Notes: generated from the letters alone by a model not told the origin. DNA of 64,000 nt from Aurantimicrobium minutum (GCF_029894165.1 NZ_JARXXU010000001.1:1054001-1118000); one strand, 5' to 3'. Counted from the stretch's first letter, positions 25,557 to 34,607 are shown. Numbers and translations: made by a program.

Positions 25557-27377
25557 TTAGTCGACCGAGCCTGAAGCGCCGGCATACATTGCCTCAATTT
25601 CTGCGGCGAAATCTTTTGTAATGATGTTGCGCTTGATGCTCATCTTGGGGGTGAGGTGCCCTGAGAGCTCCGTGAATTCCAAAGGCAAAATAGTGAATTT
25701 GCGGATAGATTCTGCGCGGGAAACACGAGCATTCGCCCGGTCTACAGCTGCCTGTACTTCAGCGATGACAGCAGGGTTCTTAGCGGCCTCTTCAATCGAC
25801 ATTGTGGAGTCCATTTTGTTGTTCGTCAGCCACATCGGGAGCATTTCAGGATCCAGTGTGATCAAAGCTGAAATAAAGGGTTTTGCATCACCGACAGCAA
25901 CGACCTGACTAATGACCGGATTCGCTCGGATGGGGTCTTCGAGGAATGCCGGTGCGACATTTTTTCCACCTGCGGTGACCAGGATTTCTTTCTTGCGGCC
26001 CGTAATGGTGATGTAGCCATCAGCATCGATGGTTCCGATATCTCCGGTTTTGAACCAGCCGTCATGAAAAGTATCTGCTGTGGCCTGAGGGTTTTTCCAA
26101 TATTCCTGGAAAACATTGACACCAGCAGCTTCGATTTCACCATCTTCACCTAAACGAACGGAGCAGCCTGGTAAGGCAGGTCCTACGGTTCCGATTTTGA
26201 ACTTGGAAGGAAGATTGATGGAGATTGGTGCTGTTGTTTCGGTGAGGCCATATCCCTCGAGAACGACAAGACCTAGTGCGTGGAAGAAGTGAGCCAAGCG
26301 GTCACCTAGGGGCGCTGAGCCACTAATGGCGTAGGTGCAATTACCGCCCAAAGCAGCACGGAGTTTAGAAAGCACGAGTTTATCCAGGAGCGCGAACTTA
26401 ATTTTCAGGCCCAGAGGGATGTGGCCAGCCATCTCTGCTTTGGAATAAGCAATCGCGGTCGATGCAGCTTCGCGGAAAATTTTGCCTTTGCCGCCAGCTT
26501 CAGCCTTTTGTTCTGCAGAGTTGTAGACCTTCTCGAAAACGCGAGGCACTGCGAGAAGGAAGCTGGGCTTAAAGGATTGCATAGCCGGAAGCAGTTGAGA
26601 GGTATCGCCTTGATGCCCTACTTTCACTCCACCTTCGACAGCGAGAATCGAAATGAATCTTGCAAAAATATGAGCTGTCGTGATGAAAAGCAATGTAGAG
26701 GCTTGGGGGTTAACCACCTCGGGGACGGCAGCCCGGGCATTGCGTGCAAGCTCCAAAAAATTAGAGTGAGTCAAGACGCAGCCCTTGGGCTTACCGGTCG
26801 AACCCGAGGTGTAAATCAATGTAGCGAGGTCGCTTCCATGAAGTGAACTCCGTCGTTCTTCTACTTCCTCGTCTGAAATCTTTGCCCCGGAAATCACGAG
26901 AGCATCCAGATCACCTTCATCGATCTGCCACACAGAATGTACGAAGGGAGCATCGGAACGGATTTCTTCAAATCTGTTGAGGTGCTCTGGTGTTTCCACA
27001 ATCAGAGCGACAGCCTCAGAATCTTCAAGAATCCATTGGATTTGGCTGGCTGCGCTTGTTTCGTAGATGGGAACAAGTGCAGCGCCTGCGAACCACATGG
27101 CGAAATCTACGAGAGTCCATTCGTACCGCGTCTTGCACATCAGGCCAACACGGTCACCCTTGCGAATGCCGGAGGCGATAAAGCCTTTGGCAAGAGCAAT
27201 CACTTGCTCGAGGAATTCAGTGGAGGTCACATCTTCCCAGCCACCACTTACAGGGAGCGAAAAGAGAGGGGAGTGTGGGGTTTCTTTCACACGATCCAGG
27301 AGCACCTGAGTTGTATTTGCTACGGGTTCCGCAGGAACAAGAGCCGGTGTATCGAACTGAACTGTCTGTTTAACCAT
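25557..27377 (-). CDS. Long-chain fatty acid--CoA ligase (AMP-forming)
   Basis: 606 residues of the FadD15-like long-form acyl-CoA synthetase group. The P-loop YTSGSTGKPKGCVLTHSN is near 190-207, GYGLTETTAPISINLP near 375, the adenylation hinge DGWFKTGDIG near 440-449 and GRKKEILVTAGGKNVAP near 460, and the C-terminal lysine lies in a SIKRN segment. It activates long-chain fatty acids with ATP and CoA for degradation or lipid synthesis. AAGGAG precedes the ATG. It is divergent from the glucokinase gene, with 75 bp shared promoter space, and a glycerophosphate acyltransferase gene follows beyond that. Confidence 0.92.
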   Translation of the reverse strand: MVKQTVQFDTPALVPAEPVANTTQVLLDRVKETPHSPLFSLPVSGGWEDVTSTEFLEQVIALAKGFIASGIRKGDRVGLMCKTRYEWTLVDFAMWFAGAALVPIYETSAASQIQWILEDSEAVALIVETPEHLNRFEEIRSDAPFVHSVWQIDEGDLDALVISGAKISDEEVEERRSSLHGSDLATLIYTSGSTGKPKGCVLTHSNFLELARNARAAVPEVVNPQASTLLFITTAHIFARFISILAVEGGVKVGHQGDTSQLLPAMQSFKPSFLLAVPRVFEKVYNSAEQKAEAGGKGKIFREAASTAIAYSKAEMAGHIPLGLKIKFALLDKLVLSKLRAALGGNCTYAISGSAPLGDRLAHFFHALGLVVLEGYGLTETTAPISINLPSKFKIGTVGPALPGCSVRLGEDGEIEAAGVNVFQEYWKNPQATADTFHDGWFKTGDIGTIDADGYITITGRKKEILVTAGGKNVAPAFLEDPIRANPVISQVVAVGDAKPFISALITLDPEMLPMWLTNNKMDSTMSIEEAAKNPAVIAEVQAAVDRANARVSRAESIRKFTILPLEFTELSGHLTPKMSIKRNIITKDFAAEIEAMYAGASGSVD

Positions 27378-27452
27378 GGCAACTCCTTTGGTGTTAACTA
27401 CACTTTAGTAGTCCCTCCTTTCCCTCCGATATCCCTCCAGGAGAGTTCTTTC

Positions 27453-28361
27453 GTGTATTCCATAGGCATCGATATTGGCGGGACAAAAATCGCAGGAGCA
27501 CTAGTTGACTCTGAAGGCGTAATCCACGCGCAAACTCAAGTGCCTTCTCCAGCTGAGAGCCCGGACGCTATGGAGAAAGCAATTGTGGGCCTCATTTCAG
27601 AGCTCTCTGAAGGAAATACCGTCGTTGCGGCGGGTGTCGCAGCCGCAGGTTTTATTGACGCAGCACAATCAAAGGTTTACTACGCACCAAATATCGCCTG
27701 GCGAAACGAGCCGTTAAAAGAAAAACTTGAAAAGCAGGTTGAACTACCCATCGTGATCGAGAACGATGCCAACGCGGCAGGTTGGGCTGAGTATCGTTTC
27801 GGTGCTGGCAAGAACTACTCTCATATGACTATGTTGACCATTGGCACGGGAGTCGGTGGCGCGATTATCGCTAACGGTGAGCTGTTTACAGGTGGTTTTG
27901 GTGCGGGTGCAGAACTTGGGCATCTGCGGGTTCAACCCGGCGGTCTTGAATGTGGCTGTGGTCAGAAGGGGTGCATAGAGCAGTATGCCTCTGGGCGTGC
28001 ACTACTTCGATATATGAGAGAAGAAACAGGTAATCCTGACCTCACTGCTGAGCAAGGAAAGCACCTCCTCGAAGGGGGAGACAGAGCAGGCTGGCGAGCG
28101 GTAACCACACTCGGGACTTGGTTAGGAACAGCCTGTGCAAGTATCTCCGCCGTGTTAGATCCTGAGGTGTATGTCATCGGTGGGGGCGTTGCGGCGGCGG
28201 GAGATCGTCTCCTCGAACCAATCCGTGAAGCTTTCCGTGAGAATCTTTCTGCCCGGGGTTTCCACCCAGAGCCTGAGTTCCGCATTGCTGAGCTTGTCAA
28301 TGATGCAGGTGTCGTAGGAGCGGCGGATTTGGCGCGGCGTTTTGCTCTGCGCCGTCACTGA
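27453..28361 (+). CDS. ROK-family glucokinase
   Basis: 302 residues from GTG 27453, chosen because CCAGGAGAG lies upstream and the chain then opens with the ATP-binding motif SIGIDIGGTKIAGALVD. The ROK signature VIENDANAAGWAEYRFG is near 100, GTGVGGAIIANGELFTGG near 130, and the zinc motif with H and CGCGQKGC near 155-175. It phosphorylates glucose with ATP, feeding glycolysis. Other ROK sugar kinases share these motifs, but the sequence resembles actinobacterial GlkA-type enzymes. An acyltransferase gene follows after 113 bp in the same orientation. Confidence 0.88.
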   Translation: MYSIGIDIGGTKIAGALVDSEGVIHAQTQVPSPAESPDAMEKAIVGLISELSEGNTVVAAGVAAAGFIDAAQSKVYYAPNIAWRNEPLKEKLEKQVELPIVIENDANAAGWAEYRFGAGKNYSHMTMLTIGTGVGGAIIANGELFTGGFGAGAELGHLRVQPGGLECGCGQKGCIEQYASGRALLRYMREETGNPDLTAEQGKHLLEGGDRAGWRAVTTLGTWLGTACASISAVLDPEVYVIGGGVAAAGDRLLEPIREAFRENLSARGFHPEPEFRIAELVNDAGVVGAADLARRFALRRH

Positions 28362-28474
28362 CGGTTGACGCCGTACTCAATATTCCTGCGTTGGAATACT
28401 TTCACGGAAGAGCAGCTATATAGAGATAAAGCACATCCACGGTAAACAGGTCAAAAGGGTAAGCTGACATCACT

Positions 28475-29164
28475 ATGTTTTATTGGCTGATGAAGAACGT
28501 CATCGCCGGACCGTTGCTCAGGGGCATCTTCCGTCCGTGGGTCAGTGGCGCAGAAAACATCCCCCTATCTGGACCTGTGATCCTGGCCTCCAATCACCTC
28601 AGTGTTGTTGACTCGGTTTTCCTGCCGCTGTGTATAGAACGTGACATGGTTTTCCTCGCCAAAAGCGAATACTTCACTGGTCGTGGCTTTAAAGGTTGGA
28701 TTACAAAGTGGTTCATGAAGGGCACCGGAATGCTACCCATCGACCGCTCTGGTGGAAAAGCCTCCGAGGCAAGCTTGAATACAGGTCTTCGCGTTCTCGC
28801 GGAAGGTCGTGTCCTCGGAATTTATCCTGAAGGAACCCGATCTCCAGATGCCAAGCTCTACCGTGGCCGTACAGGTATAGCCCGAATGGTGTTGGAATCA
28901 GGAGCACCCGTTGTTCCTGTGGCGATGATAGACACTGAGAAAGTCATGCCAATTGGATCGAAGTGGCCCAAACTTCGTCGTCCTGGAATCATTATTGGCA
29001 AGCCGCTCGATTTTGCTCGCTTCCAAGGCATGGAAGGTGATCGCTTCATCCTTCGGTCTGTTACCGACGAAATTATTTATGAACTCGCTGGACTTTCAGG
29101 TCAACAGTATGAGGATGTTTATGCCTCCTCAGTGCGCGAAAAGCGCCCTGTCAACGCAAGATAA
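28475..29164 (+). CDS. plsC: 1-acyl-sn-glycerol-3-phosphate acyltransferase
   Basis: 229 residues of the PlsC family. The catalytic HX4D motif is NHLSVVDS (about 40-47), the substrate-binding YPEGTRSPDAKLYRGRTG is near 113-130, and VVPVAMIDT near 150 is block IV. It acylates lysophosphatidic acid to phosphatidic acid at the inner membrane. TAAGCT lies 9 nt before the ATG and there is no clear ribosome binding site. A perfect 8-bp hairpin follows the stop, ahead of the DAHP synthase gene. Confidence 0.9.
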   Translation: MFYWLMKNVIAGPLLRGIFRPWVSGAENIPLSGPVILASNHLSVVDSVFLPLCIERDMVFLAKSEYFTGRGFKGWITKWFMKGTGMLPIDRSGGKASEASLNTGLRVLAEGRVLGIYPEGTRSPDAKLYRGRTGIARMVLESGAPVVPVAMIDTEKVMPIGSKWPKLRRPGIIIGKPLDFARFQGMEGDRFILRSVTDEIIYELAGLSGQQYEDVYASSVREKRPVNAR

Positions 29165-29175
29165 GCTTGTACGGT

Positions 29176-29196
29176 TGTCTTTCTTGTTGAAAGACA
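29176..29196 (+). terminator. Hairpin between plsC and the DAHP synthase gene
   Basis: TGTCTTTC (29176-29183) and GAAAGACA (29189-29196) form a perfect 8-bp stem with a 5-nt loop. It may end the plsC transcript or act in the leader of the aromatic-biosynthesis gene; the T tract is poor and no leader peptide with aromatic residues is visible. Confidence 0.4.
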
Positions 29197-29236
29197 GCAT
29201 TTCAATTCACCCACCAACTTATAGGGGAGTGCCTCC

Positions 29237-30607
29237 GTGGCTAGCCAATCTGAGCCCAATATCGTCGCTGACAAGTCCGTCATCGAGGGTTTGGACTATT
29301 GGCGCACTCTTCCAATCAAGCAGCAGCCACAGTGGCCTAGTGCTGAGGCAGTCAAGGAAGCAAGTTCACGTCTTGCCTCCTACCCGCCACTCGTTTTTGC
29401 AGGTGAAGTAGACACTCTGCGTGAGCGCCTTGCACAGGCGGCTCAAGGAAAGGCGTTCCTGCTGCAGGGTGGCGACTGCGCTGAGACCTTCGCCGGCGCA
29501 ACTGCCGACAAGATTCGAAACCGCATCAAGACGGTTCTCCAGATGGCGGTTGTTCTGACATACGCTGCTGAGATGCCCGTTATCAAAATGGGCCGCATGG
29601 CAGGGCAATTTGCCAAGCCCCGCTCGAGCGATACCGAAACGCGCGGCGACGTCACGTTGCCGGCTTACCGCGGAGACATTGTTAATGGATACGACTTCAC
29701 CCCTGAAAGCCGTGAGGCTAACCCTGAACGCTTGGTCCAGGGATACAACACAGCCGTCGCCACTCTGAACCTCATCCGTGCATTTACAACAGGTGGCTTT
29801 GCAGATCTTCGTGAGGTGCATTCGTGGAACAAGGGCTTCGCCAAAAACCCCGCCAACGCTCAATATGAAGCTCTCGCAACCGAAATTGATCGTGCAATAA
29901 AGTTCATGGCTGCGTGTGGTGCAGATTTTGATGCCCTGCGCACAACCGAGTTCTTTGTTTCGCACGAGGCGCTGCTCATGGACTACGAGCGCCCTATGAC
30001 ACGCATCGACTCACGCACGGGCACTCCCTACAACACCAGTGCTCATTTCGTGTGGATTGGTGAGCGCACCCGTGAACTTGATGGTGCACATGTCGACTTC
30101 CTTTCTCGAGTGCGCAACCCGATCGGTGTGAAGCTTGGTCCCACGACTGATGTCGACACCATCAGGCAACTCATTGACAAGCTTGACCCCAACCGCGAGC
30201 CTGGTCGCCTGACCTTCATTACACGGATGGGTGCAGGTAAAATTCGTGACGCACTGCCGCCCCTCCTGGAGGCAGTCAAGGCGAGCGATGCAAATCCCTT
30301 GTGGATTACGGATCCCATGCACGGTAACGGCATCACTACCCCTAACGGCTATAAGTCTCGCCGTTTCGATGACGTCGTCGACGAGGTCAAAGGCTTCTTC
30401 GAAGCTCACCGTGCTGTGGGAACATTCCCCGGTGGCGTTCACGTGGAACTCACCGGTGATGATGTCACCGAATGCCTCGGCGGTTCAGAGCAGATTGATG
30501 AAAATGATCTCGCTACCCGTTACGAGTCATTGTGTGACCCACGTTTGAATCACATGCAATCTCTGGAGCTTAGTTTTCTCATTGCAGAAGAGCTCAAAAA
30601 GTCCTAA
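29237..30607 (+). CDS. aroG: 3-deoxy-7-phosphoheptulonate synthase, class II
   Basis: 456 residues of the plant/actinobacterial class II type. Diagnostic segments are DYWRTLPIKQQPQWP (17-31), LLQGGDCAETFAG (near 75), VIKMGRMAGQFAKPRS (near 115), KLGPTTDVD (near 298) and HVELTGDDVTECLGG (near 402). It condenses phosphoenolpyruvate and erythrose 4-phosphate, the first shikimate step. The start is GTG 29237, preceded by AGGGGAG. In mycobacteria the class II enzyme is feedback-inhibited through extra helices and partners with chorismate mutase; no chorismate mutase gene is seen here. A strong terminator follows. Confidence 0.95.
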   Translation: MASQSEPNIVADKSVIEGLDYWRTLPIKQQPQWPSAEAVKEASSRLASYPPLVFAGEVDTLRERLAQAAQGKAFLLQGGDCAETFAGATADKIRNRIKTVLQMAVVLTYAAEMPVIKMGRMAGQFAKPRSSDTETRGDVTLPAYRGDIVNGYDFTPESREANPERLVQGYNTAVATLNLIRAFTTGGFADLREVHSWNKGFAKNPANAQYEALATEIDRAIKFMAACGADFDALRTTEFFVSHEALLMDYERPMTRIDSRTGTPYNTSAHFVWIGERTRELDGAHVDFLSRVRNPIGVKLGPTTDVDTIRQLIDKLDPNREPGRLTFITRMGAGKIRDALPPLLEAVKASDANPLWITDPMHGNGITTPNGYKSRRFDDVVDEVKGFFEAHRAVGTFPGGVHVELTGDDVTECLGGSEQIDENDLATRYESLCDPRLNHMQSLELSFLIAEELKKS

Positions 30608-30620
30608 CAAGCACTTAAGC

Positions 30621-30660
30621 AACTGTGGCCACCATCGAAAGATGGTGGCCACAGTTATGT
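30621..30660. terminator. Terminator between DAHP synthase and APC permease genes
   Basis: A 16-bp perfect stem (30621-30636 with 30641-30656) with a GAAA tetraloop, lying between convergent genes. It can serve both strands. Confidence 0.85.
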
Positions 30661-30672
30661 TTTCAGTGGGTT

Positions 30673-32082
30673 TTACTTCACAACTTTGTTGAAACCGGTA
30701 ACTGGCTGAGCTTCGTCGAAACCTGCAACCTGCTTGCGGAATCCACGAGTGAGGATAGCCAAGTAAACGAGACCGATTCCTGCCCAGATCAAACCGCCGG
30801 TGAGCGCCTCGGGAGAGAGGTTCACCCACAGGATGATGGTGAGTGCAAGTCCAAGGCCTGGCATGATGATGAACTTGAAAATATCGCCACCTGTCTTGTG
30901 TCGGCCCTGGCGAATAGCGAACCAGCCCACAACCGAGATGTTGACGAAGCTGAACGCAATCAATGCACCGAAGTTGATGAAGTGGACGATGTCGGCCAAG
31001 GTAAGGAAAACTCCGGTGAGGCAGACGAGGCCGGCCAAGATGACATTGAAGGTGGGAGTGCTGGTTTTAGGGTTCACGAAACCAAAGACCTTCTTGGGGA
31101 GAACATTGTTTCGACCCATAACCAGCAACATGCGAGCAACAGATGCTTGTGATGCAAGAAGCGACGCAATGGTGGCGGCAAAGCCAGCTGCTGTCAGGAT
31201 GACCTTCATGGTCTGACCTCCCACAAGCTCACCAATGATGGGGAGTGTGGAGTCATCTACGTACTGACGGTCACCACCTGGAGCAAAGACGTTCCAGTCG
31301 GGAAAGAGTGCTTGCGTGAAATAGGACGTGACGATAAAGATACCGCCACCAATCAGCACGGTGAGCATGATGGCTCGGGGCACAATCTTGGGGGTTCGTG
31401 CCTCTTCGACATACATGGTGACTGCGTCAAATCCAATGAAGCTGAAACAGACAATAGTTGCACCGAGGAGGACTGCACTAAAGTCAACGCCTTCGTGAAC
31501 GAAGGGGTTCAAGGTGACGAGAGTACCGTCGCCCTCACCGCCAAGGAGCTGACCGATAACTACGGCGACGAAGGCAATCATGGCGAAGATTGCTATCACG
31601 AGAAGAATCGTGTTGACGTTGGAAGTTCCACGCATAGTGATGTAAATAATGGTCGTGGCGAGAACGCTGAATGCCACTACCCAAATCCAACCGGGAACCT
31701 CAGGGAAGAACGACTCCATGTAGCTCGCCACAATGATGATATTGACCAGTGGCAGCAACATGTAGTCCAGCATGGAGGTCCAACCGACCATGAAACCGAC
31801 GTTGGGATGTATCGCGTTTTTAGCGTAGGTGTAGGCAGAACCCGCAGAAGGGAACTCTGCCGTCATTTTTCCGTAGCTGATGGCGGTGAAGACCATCACA
31901 ATAAGTGCGACTGTATATGCGAGGGGAACAACGTTGTTTGTCCCTTCGGCAACCATTCCGAAAGTGTCGAAGACAACTGTGGGGGTCATGTAACCCAGAC
32001 CCAGCGCGACAATTGCCCAGAGCCCTAGGTTTCTCTTCAGGGAAACTCGTTGGGGGCTACCAGGTACAAAAGATTCAGGCAT
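30673..32082 (-). CDS. APC-family amino acid permease
   Basis: 469 residues with about twelve hydrophobic segments. The N-terminal GLGYMTPTVVFDTFGMVAEG-like segment and the FIGFDAVTMYVEEARTPK block near 228 (the helix 6-8 region of AA permeases) are characteristic. It should import amino acids or polyamines by cation symport or exchange; the substrate is not clear. GAAGAGAG precedes the ATG. The gene is monocistronic, ended by the terminator shared with aroG, and divergent from the DUF805 gene across 259 bp. Confidence 0.88.
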   Translation of the reverse strand: MPESFVPGSPQRVSLKRNLGLWAIVALGLGYMTPTVVFDTFGMVAEGTNNVVPLAYTVALIVMVFTAISYGKMTAEFPSAGSAYTYAKNAIHPNVGFMVGWTSMLDYMLLPLVNIIIVASYMESFFPEVPGWIWVVAFSVLATTIIYITMRGTSNVNTILLVIAIFAMIAFVAVVIGQLLGGEGDGTLVTLNPFVHEGVDFSAVLLGATIVCFSFIGFDAVTMYVEEARTPKIVPRAIMLTVLIGGGIFIVTSYFTQALFPDWNVFAPGGDRQYVDDSTLPIIGELVGGQTMKVILTAAGFAATIASLLASQASVARMLLVMGRNNVLPKKVFGFVNPKTSTPTFNVILAGLVCLTGVFLTLADIVHFINFGALIAFSFVNISVVGWFAIRQGRHKTGGDIFKFIIMPGLGLALTIILWVNLSPEALTGGLIWAGIGLVYLAILTRGFRKQVAGFDEAQPVTGFNKVVK

Positions 32083-32341
32083 GTTTTCTCTCTTCTTTGA
32101 GATCGTTTCCTCCCGCCAGAGTCACACTCTGATGGATTGCACTTACTCTAGTCCTGCTGACACGGCGTGATGAAGATTGATTTCAACATTGATGTTCGTG
32201 ATTTCCCGTCTACGTCAGATCAAACCGGAGGTCGTTGTTCCTCCTTGTCATCTTCAATACTGTGTTTTTGTTGTGAATGGGTAAAGGATTGACGTGGAGA
32301 GCAGAAAGGAAGCTCTCACTTATCAATGAATGGAGGTCATT

Positions 32342-32719
32342 ATGACTTTCGGACAAGCAATAAAAAGTGGATTTCAGAACTTCACCTCATGGAAGGGCCG
32401 TGCTACTCGATCAGAGTTTTGGTACTGGACGCTCTTCGTCTGGCTCGTACAGTTGCCCTTTAGTATTTGGTACCAGTCTTCGGTGAACATCAGCGAAAGT
32501 GGTAGTTTCAACCTCTTCACTCCCGCTTACTTCGTCCTCATCCTCGTGGCTCTGGTCTTCTTTCTTCCTAGCCTCGCAATGATGATTCGTCGTCTCCATG
32601 ACACTGATCGTTCAGGCGGCTTCTATTGGATGGGACTCATCCCACTCGTGGGCTGGATCTTCATCCTCGTTTACATGCTTCAGCCAACTACACCAGGTGC
32701 TAACCGTTTCGATAGATAG
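32342..32719 (+). CDS. DUF805 membrane protein
   Basis: 125 residues. The start is ATG 32342 because GGAGGTC sits 4 nt before it; an earlier in-frame ATG (32330) overlaps that site. The DUF805 hallmarks are the N-terminal FTSWKGRATRSEFWYW (about 15-30) and MIRRLHDTDRSGGFYW (about 80-95), with three to four hydrophobic segments. The family (E. coli YhaH-like) has no established function. A terminator follows, shared with the convergent DUF2202 gene. Confidence 0.85.
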   Translation: MTFGQAIKSGFQNFTSWKGRATRSEFWYWTLFVWLVQLPFSIWYQSSVNISESGSFNLFTPAYFVLILVALVFFLPSLAMMIRRLHDTDRSGGFYWMGLIPLVGWIFILVYMLQPTTPGANRFDR

Positions 32720-32728
32720 CTCTCACGT

Positions 32729-32764
32729 CACGAATCCCCAGTGCATGTGCACTGGGGATTCGTG
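32729..32764. terminator. Terminator between DUF805 and DUF2202 genes
   Basis: A 17-bp perfect palindrome (32729-32745 with 32748-32764); the innermost pairs would open to form the loop. It lies between convergent genes and could stop both. T tracts are short. Confidence 0.7.
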
Positions 32765-32794
32765 GTTAATCTTCACCGGAGATTTCTCTCTGAG

Positions 32795-33415
32795 CTAGAG
32801 CTTTTTGCTGAAGGCCGCCAAGTGACTTTCGCTCGCACTGCGCAACTTTTCAAGCACGGAGATGATGGTCCCATCCGATGTTGAGTTGATTGCAGAGGTT
32901 AGATCAGTGATGTCTGTTTCTTCGATGAGTACGCCCACTTTGTATGCCTCGGTCTGACTGGTCATTCCCTGCGCTACGAGTTGATCGTAAAGTGCCTGCA
33001 AATCGGGGTTGGTGAACACTCCGATTTCTTGAGATCGTGGATCTTCTAGTCCGTAGCTGGTGAGCAGTCCGAGAACCATGTCTTGGTGAGTAGTTTCGCT
33101 TGCAAGGATGTTAGTGAAAGTATTTCCTCCCCATTGGGTTGAAAGGACTGTGTAGACATCATGCGCCAGTTTTTCTTCCTCAATGAGGTAGAGCAATAAG
33201 TCATCGGTAGTTGGGGCGGGTTGTTGCTGTACTACCTCAGCGGTCTGTTCGTCGATTTGTATCTTGTCTGCATCCGTGAGAATTTCTGGGGCTTGAGTGG
33301 ATGCCGAAGGAGACACCTGTGGCACTTGATTCATGCTGGCCACGCCTATAGAAATCCCGCCTGCCCCCACGAGGACTGCAATAACGCTGGCTGTGATGAT
33401 TGTTGACTTCTTCAT
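32795..33415 (-). CDS. Secreted DUF2202 protein (ferritin-like fold)
   Basis: 206 residues with an N-terminal signal or anchor (KKSTIITASVIAVLVGAGGI). The DUF2202 domain covers about 70-205 and carries the four-helix, metal-binding-type motifs EEEKLAHDVY, SETTHQDMV, VLIEETDI and SESHLAAF, i.e. two ExxH-like sites of a ferritin-like carboxylate bundle. DUF2202 proteins are extracytoplasmic and of unknown function; metal or redox chemistry is inferred from the fold. A CsoR/CstR-type operator (33449-33464) lies 33 bp upstream, and GGAAGGGGAA precedes the ATG, so the gene probably belongs to the same regulon as the thioredoxin gene. Confidence 0.85.
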   Translation of the reverse strand: MKKSTIITASVIAVLVGAGGISIGVASMNQVPQVSPSASTQAPEILTDADKIQIDEQTAEVVQQQPAPTTDDLLLYLIEEEKLAHDVYTVLSTQWGGNTFTNILASETTHQDMVLGLLTSYGLEDPRSQEIGVFTNPDLQALYDQLVAQGMTSQTEAYKVGVLIEETDITDLTSAINSTSDGTIISVLEKLRSASESHLAAFSKKL

Positions 33416-33448
33416 AATGTTCCCCTTCCGAAGGGCTATGACTTCAAG

Positions 33449-33464
33449 ATACCCCCAGGGGTAT
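33449..33464. promoter_or_regulatory. CsoR/CstR-type operator 1, upstream of the DUF2202 gene
   Basis: ATACCCCCAGGGGTAT, a G/C-tract palindrome with AT ends as bound by CsoR/RcnR/CstR-family repressors. It lies between the 3' end of the DUF4395 gene and the start of the DUF2202 gene. Its reverse complement is identical to the site at 62950-62965. No repressor gene of this family is in the window. Confidence 0.7.
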
Positions 33465-33508
33465 AGAAAACCTTATGAGTCGCCTATGTAAATCCTATGA
33501 ATCATGAA

Positions 33509-34060
33509 CTACCGGGTAGGGGTGTAGTTGCAGCTGTCGCCAGGGCAATATTGCGGCGCTGTTCGAGAAAATCGTTTCTGCAGTTCACACCCCACACAGA
33601 TGCCGAATGCGGTTTCAAGGAAAAGAACTGCCATGCAGATCCCACACATCACGAGAGCAACAGCGTTCGGTGCGTTGAATACGCCCAGTGCCAAACACGT
33701 GGGGAGTGCAATGCCAAGTCCCAATCCCCACGCAAAACGTTTCTGAGGTGCGCCGACAAATTCAGGTCGTTGATTCCGGACAATCATTCGTGCTACCGCC
33801 AGGGTGGGGGAGTATCGGGGCGTAAGGAAAAGTCTGATTACCATGTCGATCATGAAGAGCATTCCAAACGCACGAAGTGGTTGCATGATGCCCGTCGTCC
33901 ACGCAATCAAGTATGCGGAGAACCCGATGATGAACAGTATCCCCGCGCTGGCACGCACCTCGCGTTCATTAAAGACGGGAATGTCGTATCCCTCAACAAT
34001 CTCCCCGAAGGACGACCAGCGGCGCTGAGGATTCATCTGGGGTTCTGCTGTGTTGGTCAT
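33509..34060 (-). CDS. DUF4395 membrane protein
   Basis: 183 residues with about four hydrophobic segments. The DUF4395 features are FNEREVRASAGILF (near 30-43), a RFAWGLGLGIALPTC segment near 110, and a C-terminal cysteine-rich region with CGIC, FGICVGCELQK and APQYCPGDSC. In many bacteria DUF4395 genes lie beside rhodanese, thioredoxin or sulfur-oxidation genes, which fits the thioredoxin gene and CsoR/CstR-type operators here. A role in sulfur-compound handling at the membrane is therefore inferred; the biochemical function is unknown. The start is 30 bp from the divergent methyltransferase-like gene. Confidence 0.82.
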   Translation of the reverse strand: MTNTAEPQMNPQRRWSSFGEIVEGYDIPVFNEREVRASAGILFIIGFSAYLIAWTTGIMQPLRAFGMLFMIDMVIRLFLTPRYSPTLAVARMIVRNQRPEFVGAPQKRFAWGLGLGIALPTCLALGVFNAPNAVALVMCGICMAVLFLETAFGICVGCELQKRFSRTAPQYCPGDSCNYTPTR

Positions 34061-34090
34061 GATCTTCTTTCAGTGGGGCAAGATGGAGAA

Positions 34091-34558
34091 ATGAGCGATA
34101 AATCTAAAGGTTCAGTTTTAGTAGCGGCGCAGTTCGTGCTGTTGGCCTTGCTGGTTGAACTTCCTCATGGGAGCCTCTGGTTTGTTTCAGATGTGGTCGG
34201 GGCGGTTTCTGTCGCAGTGTTGATGATGGGTCTGTTTGTCGCTCTCCTGGGAATTGTGAGTTTGGGAAATTCCCTCACTGCAACGCCAGTGCCTAAACGT
34301 GAAGCTGTTTTGCGAACCACGGGAATGTACACACTGGTTCGTCATCCCATTTATTCGGGCCTTATTCTGATTGGGCTTTCGATGATGATTCTTTCTGCTT
34401 CTGTGTGGGGCATTGTTCTGTGTGCTGCACTGATCGCAGTGCTGTCCTATAAATCTCGTTTCGAAGAAAAGCTATTGCTGGCAAAATATCCTGGTTATGC
34501 GGCCTATGCTTCCCGGGTCGGGCGACTTGTTCCGTTCGTGGGGCGCTTGAGGATCTAA
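34091..34558 (+). CDS. Isoprenylcysteine carboxyl methyltransferase (ICMT)-like membrane protein
   Basis: 155 residues with about four hydrophobic segments. The ICMT/PEMT-like SAM-binding region is RHPIYSGLILIG (about 79-90) and the C-terminal motif is RFEEKLLLAKYPGYAAYASR (about 123-142). These are methyltransferase-fold membrane proteins, but bacterial members mostly have no known substrate, and prenylated cysteine is not expected here. CAAGAT ends 6 nt before the ATG, so a leaderless mRNA is possible; a nearby GGAG is too close to be an ideal ribosome binding site. The stop lies 15 bp before an operator that precedes the thioredoxin gene. Confidence 0.82.
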   Translation: MSDKSKGSVLVAAQFVLLALLVELPHGSLWFVSDVVGAVSVAVLMMGLFVALLGIVSLGNSLTATPVPKREAVLRTTGMYTLVRHPIYSGLILIGLSMMILSASVWGIVLCAALIAVLSYKSRFEEKLLLAKYPGYAAYASRVGRLVPFVGRLRI

Positions 34559-34572
34559 CGAATATTCTAAAT

Positions 34573-34588
34573 ATACCCCAGGGGGTAT
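34573..34588. promoter_or_regulatory. CsoR/CstR-type operator 2, upstream of the thioredoxin gene
   Basis: ATACCCCAGGGGGTAT, differing from sites 1 and 3 only in how the centre is placed (4 C, A, 5 G). It ends 25 bp before the thioredoxin ATG and covers the position where a -35 box would lie relative to the TAAGAT -10 element, as expected for a repressor site. Confidence 0.7.
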
Positions 34589-34601
34589 TAAAAAGTATGT
34601 A

Positions 34602-34607
34602 TAAGAT
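34602..34607 (+). promoter_or_regulatory. -10 element of the thioredoxin gene
   Basis: TAAGAT ends exactly 6 nt before the ATG and there is no ribosome binding site, suggesting a leaderless mRNA. The overlapping TATAAG (34600-34605) is an alternative. Confidence 0.45.

Noticed and set aside
26937-27452. N-terminal extension of the glucokinase
   Set aside because: It is antisense to the acyl-CoA synthetase gene; the ATP-binding motif of ROK kinases begins only at GTG 27453, which has an RBS.
31312-32028. 238-residue open frame on the plus strand
   Set aside because: It is antisense to the APC permease gene and has a His/Asp/Glu-rich composition typical of reversed membrane-protein codons.
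33497-34090. Long N-terminal extension of the methyltransferase-like protein
   Set aside because: The extension runs antisense through the DUF4395 gene and has no homology-like features; the core protein starts at ATG 34091 and matches the family from there.
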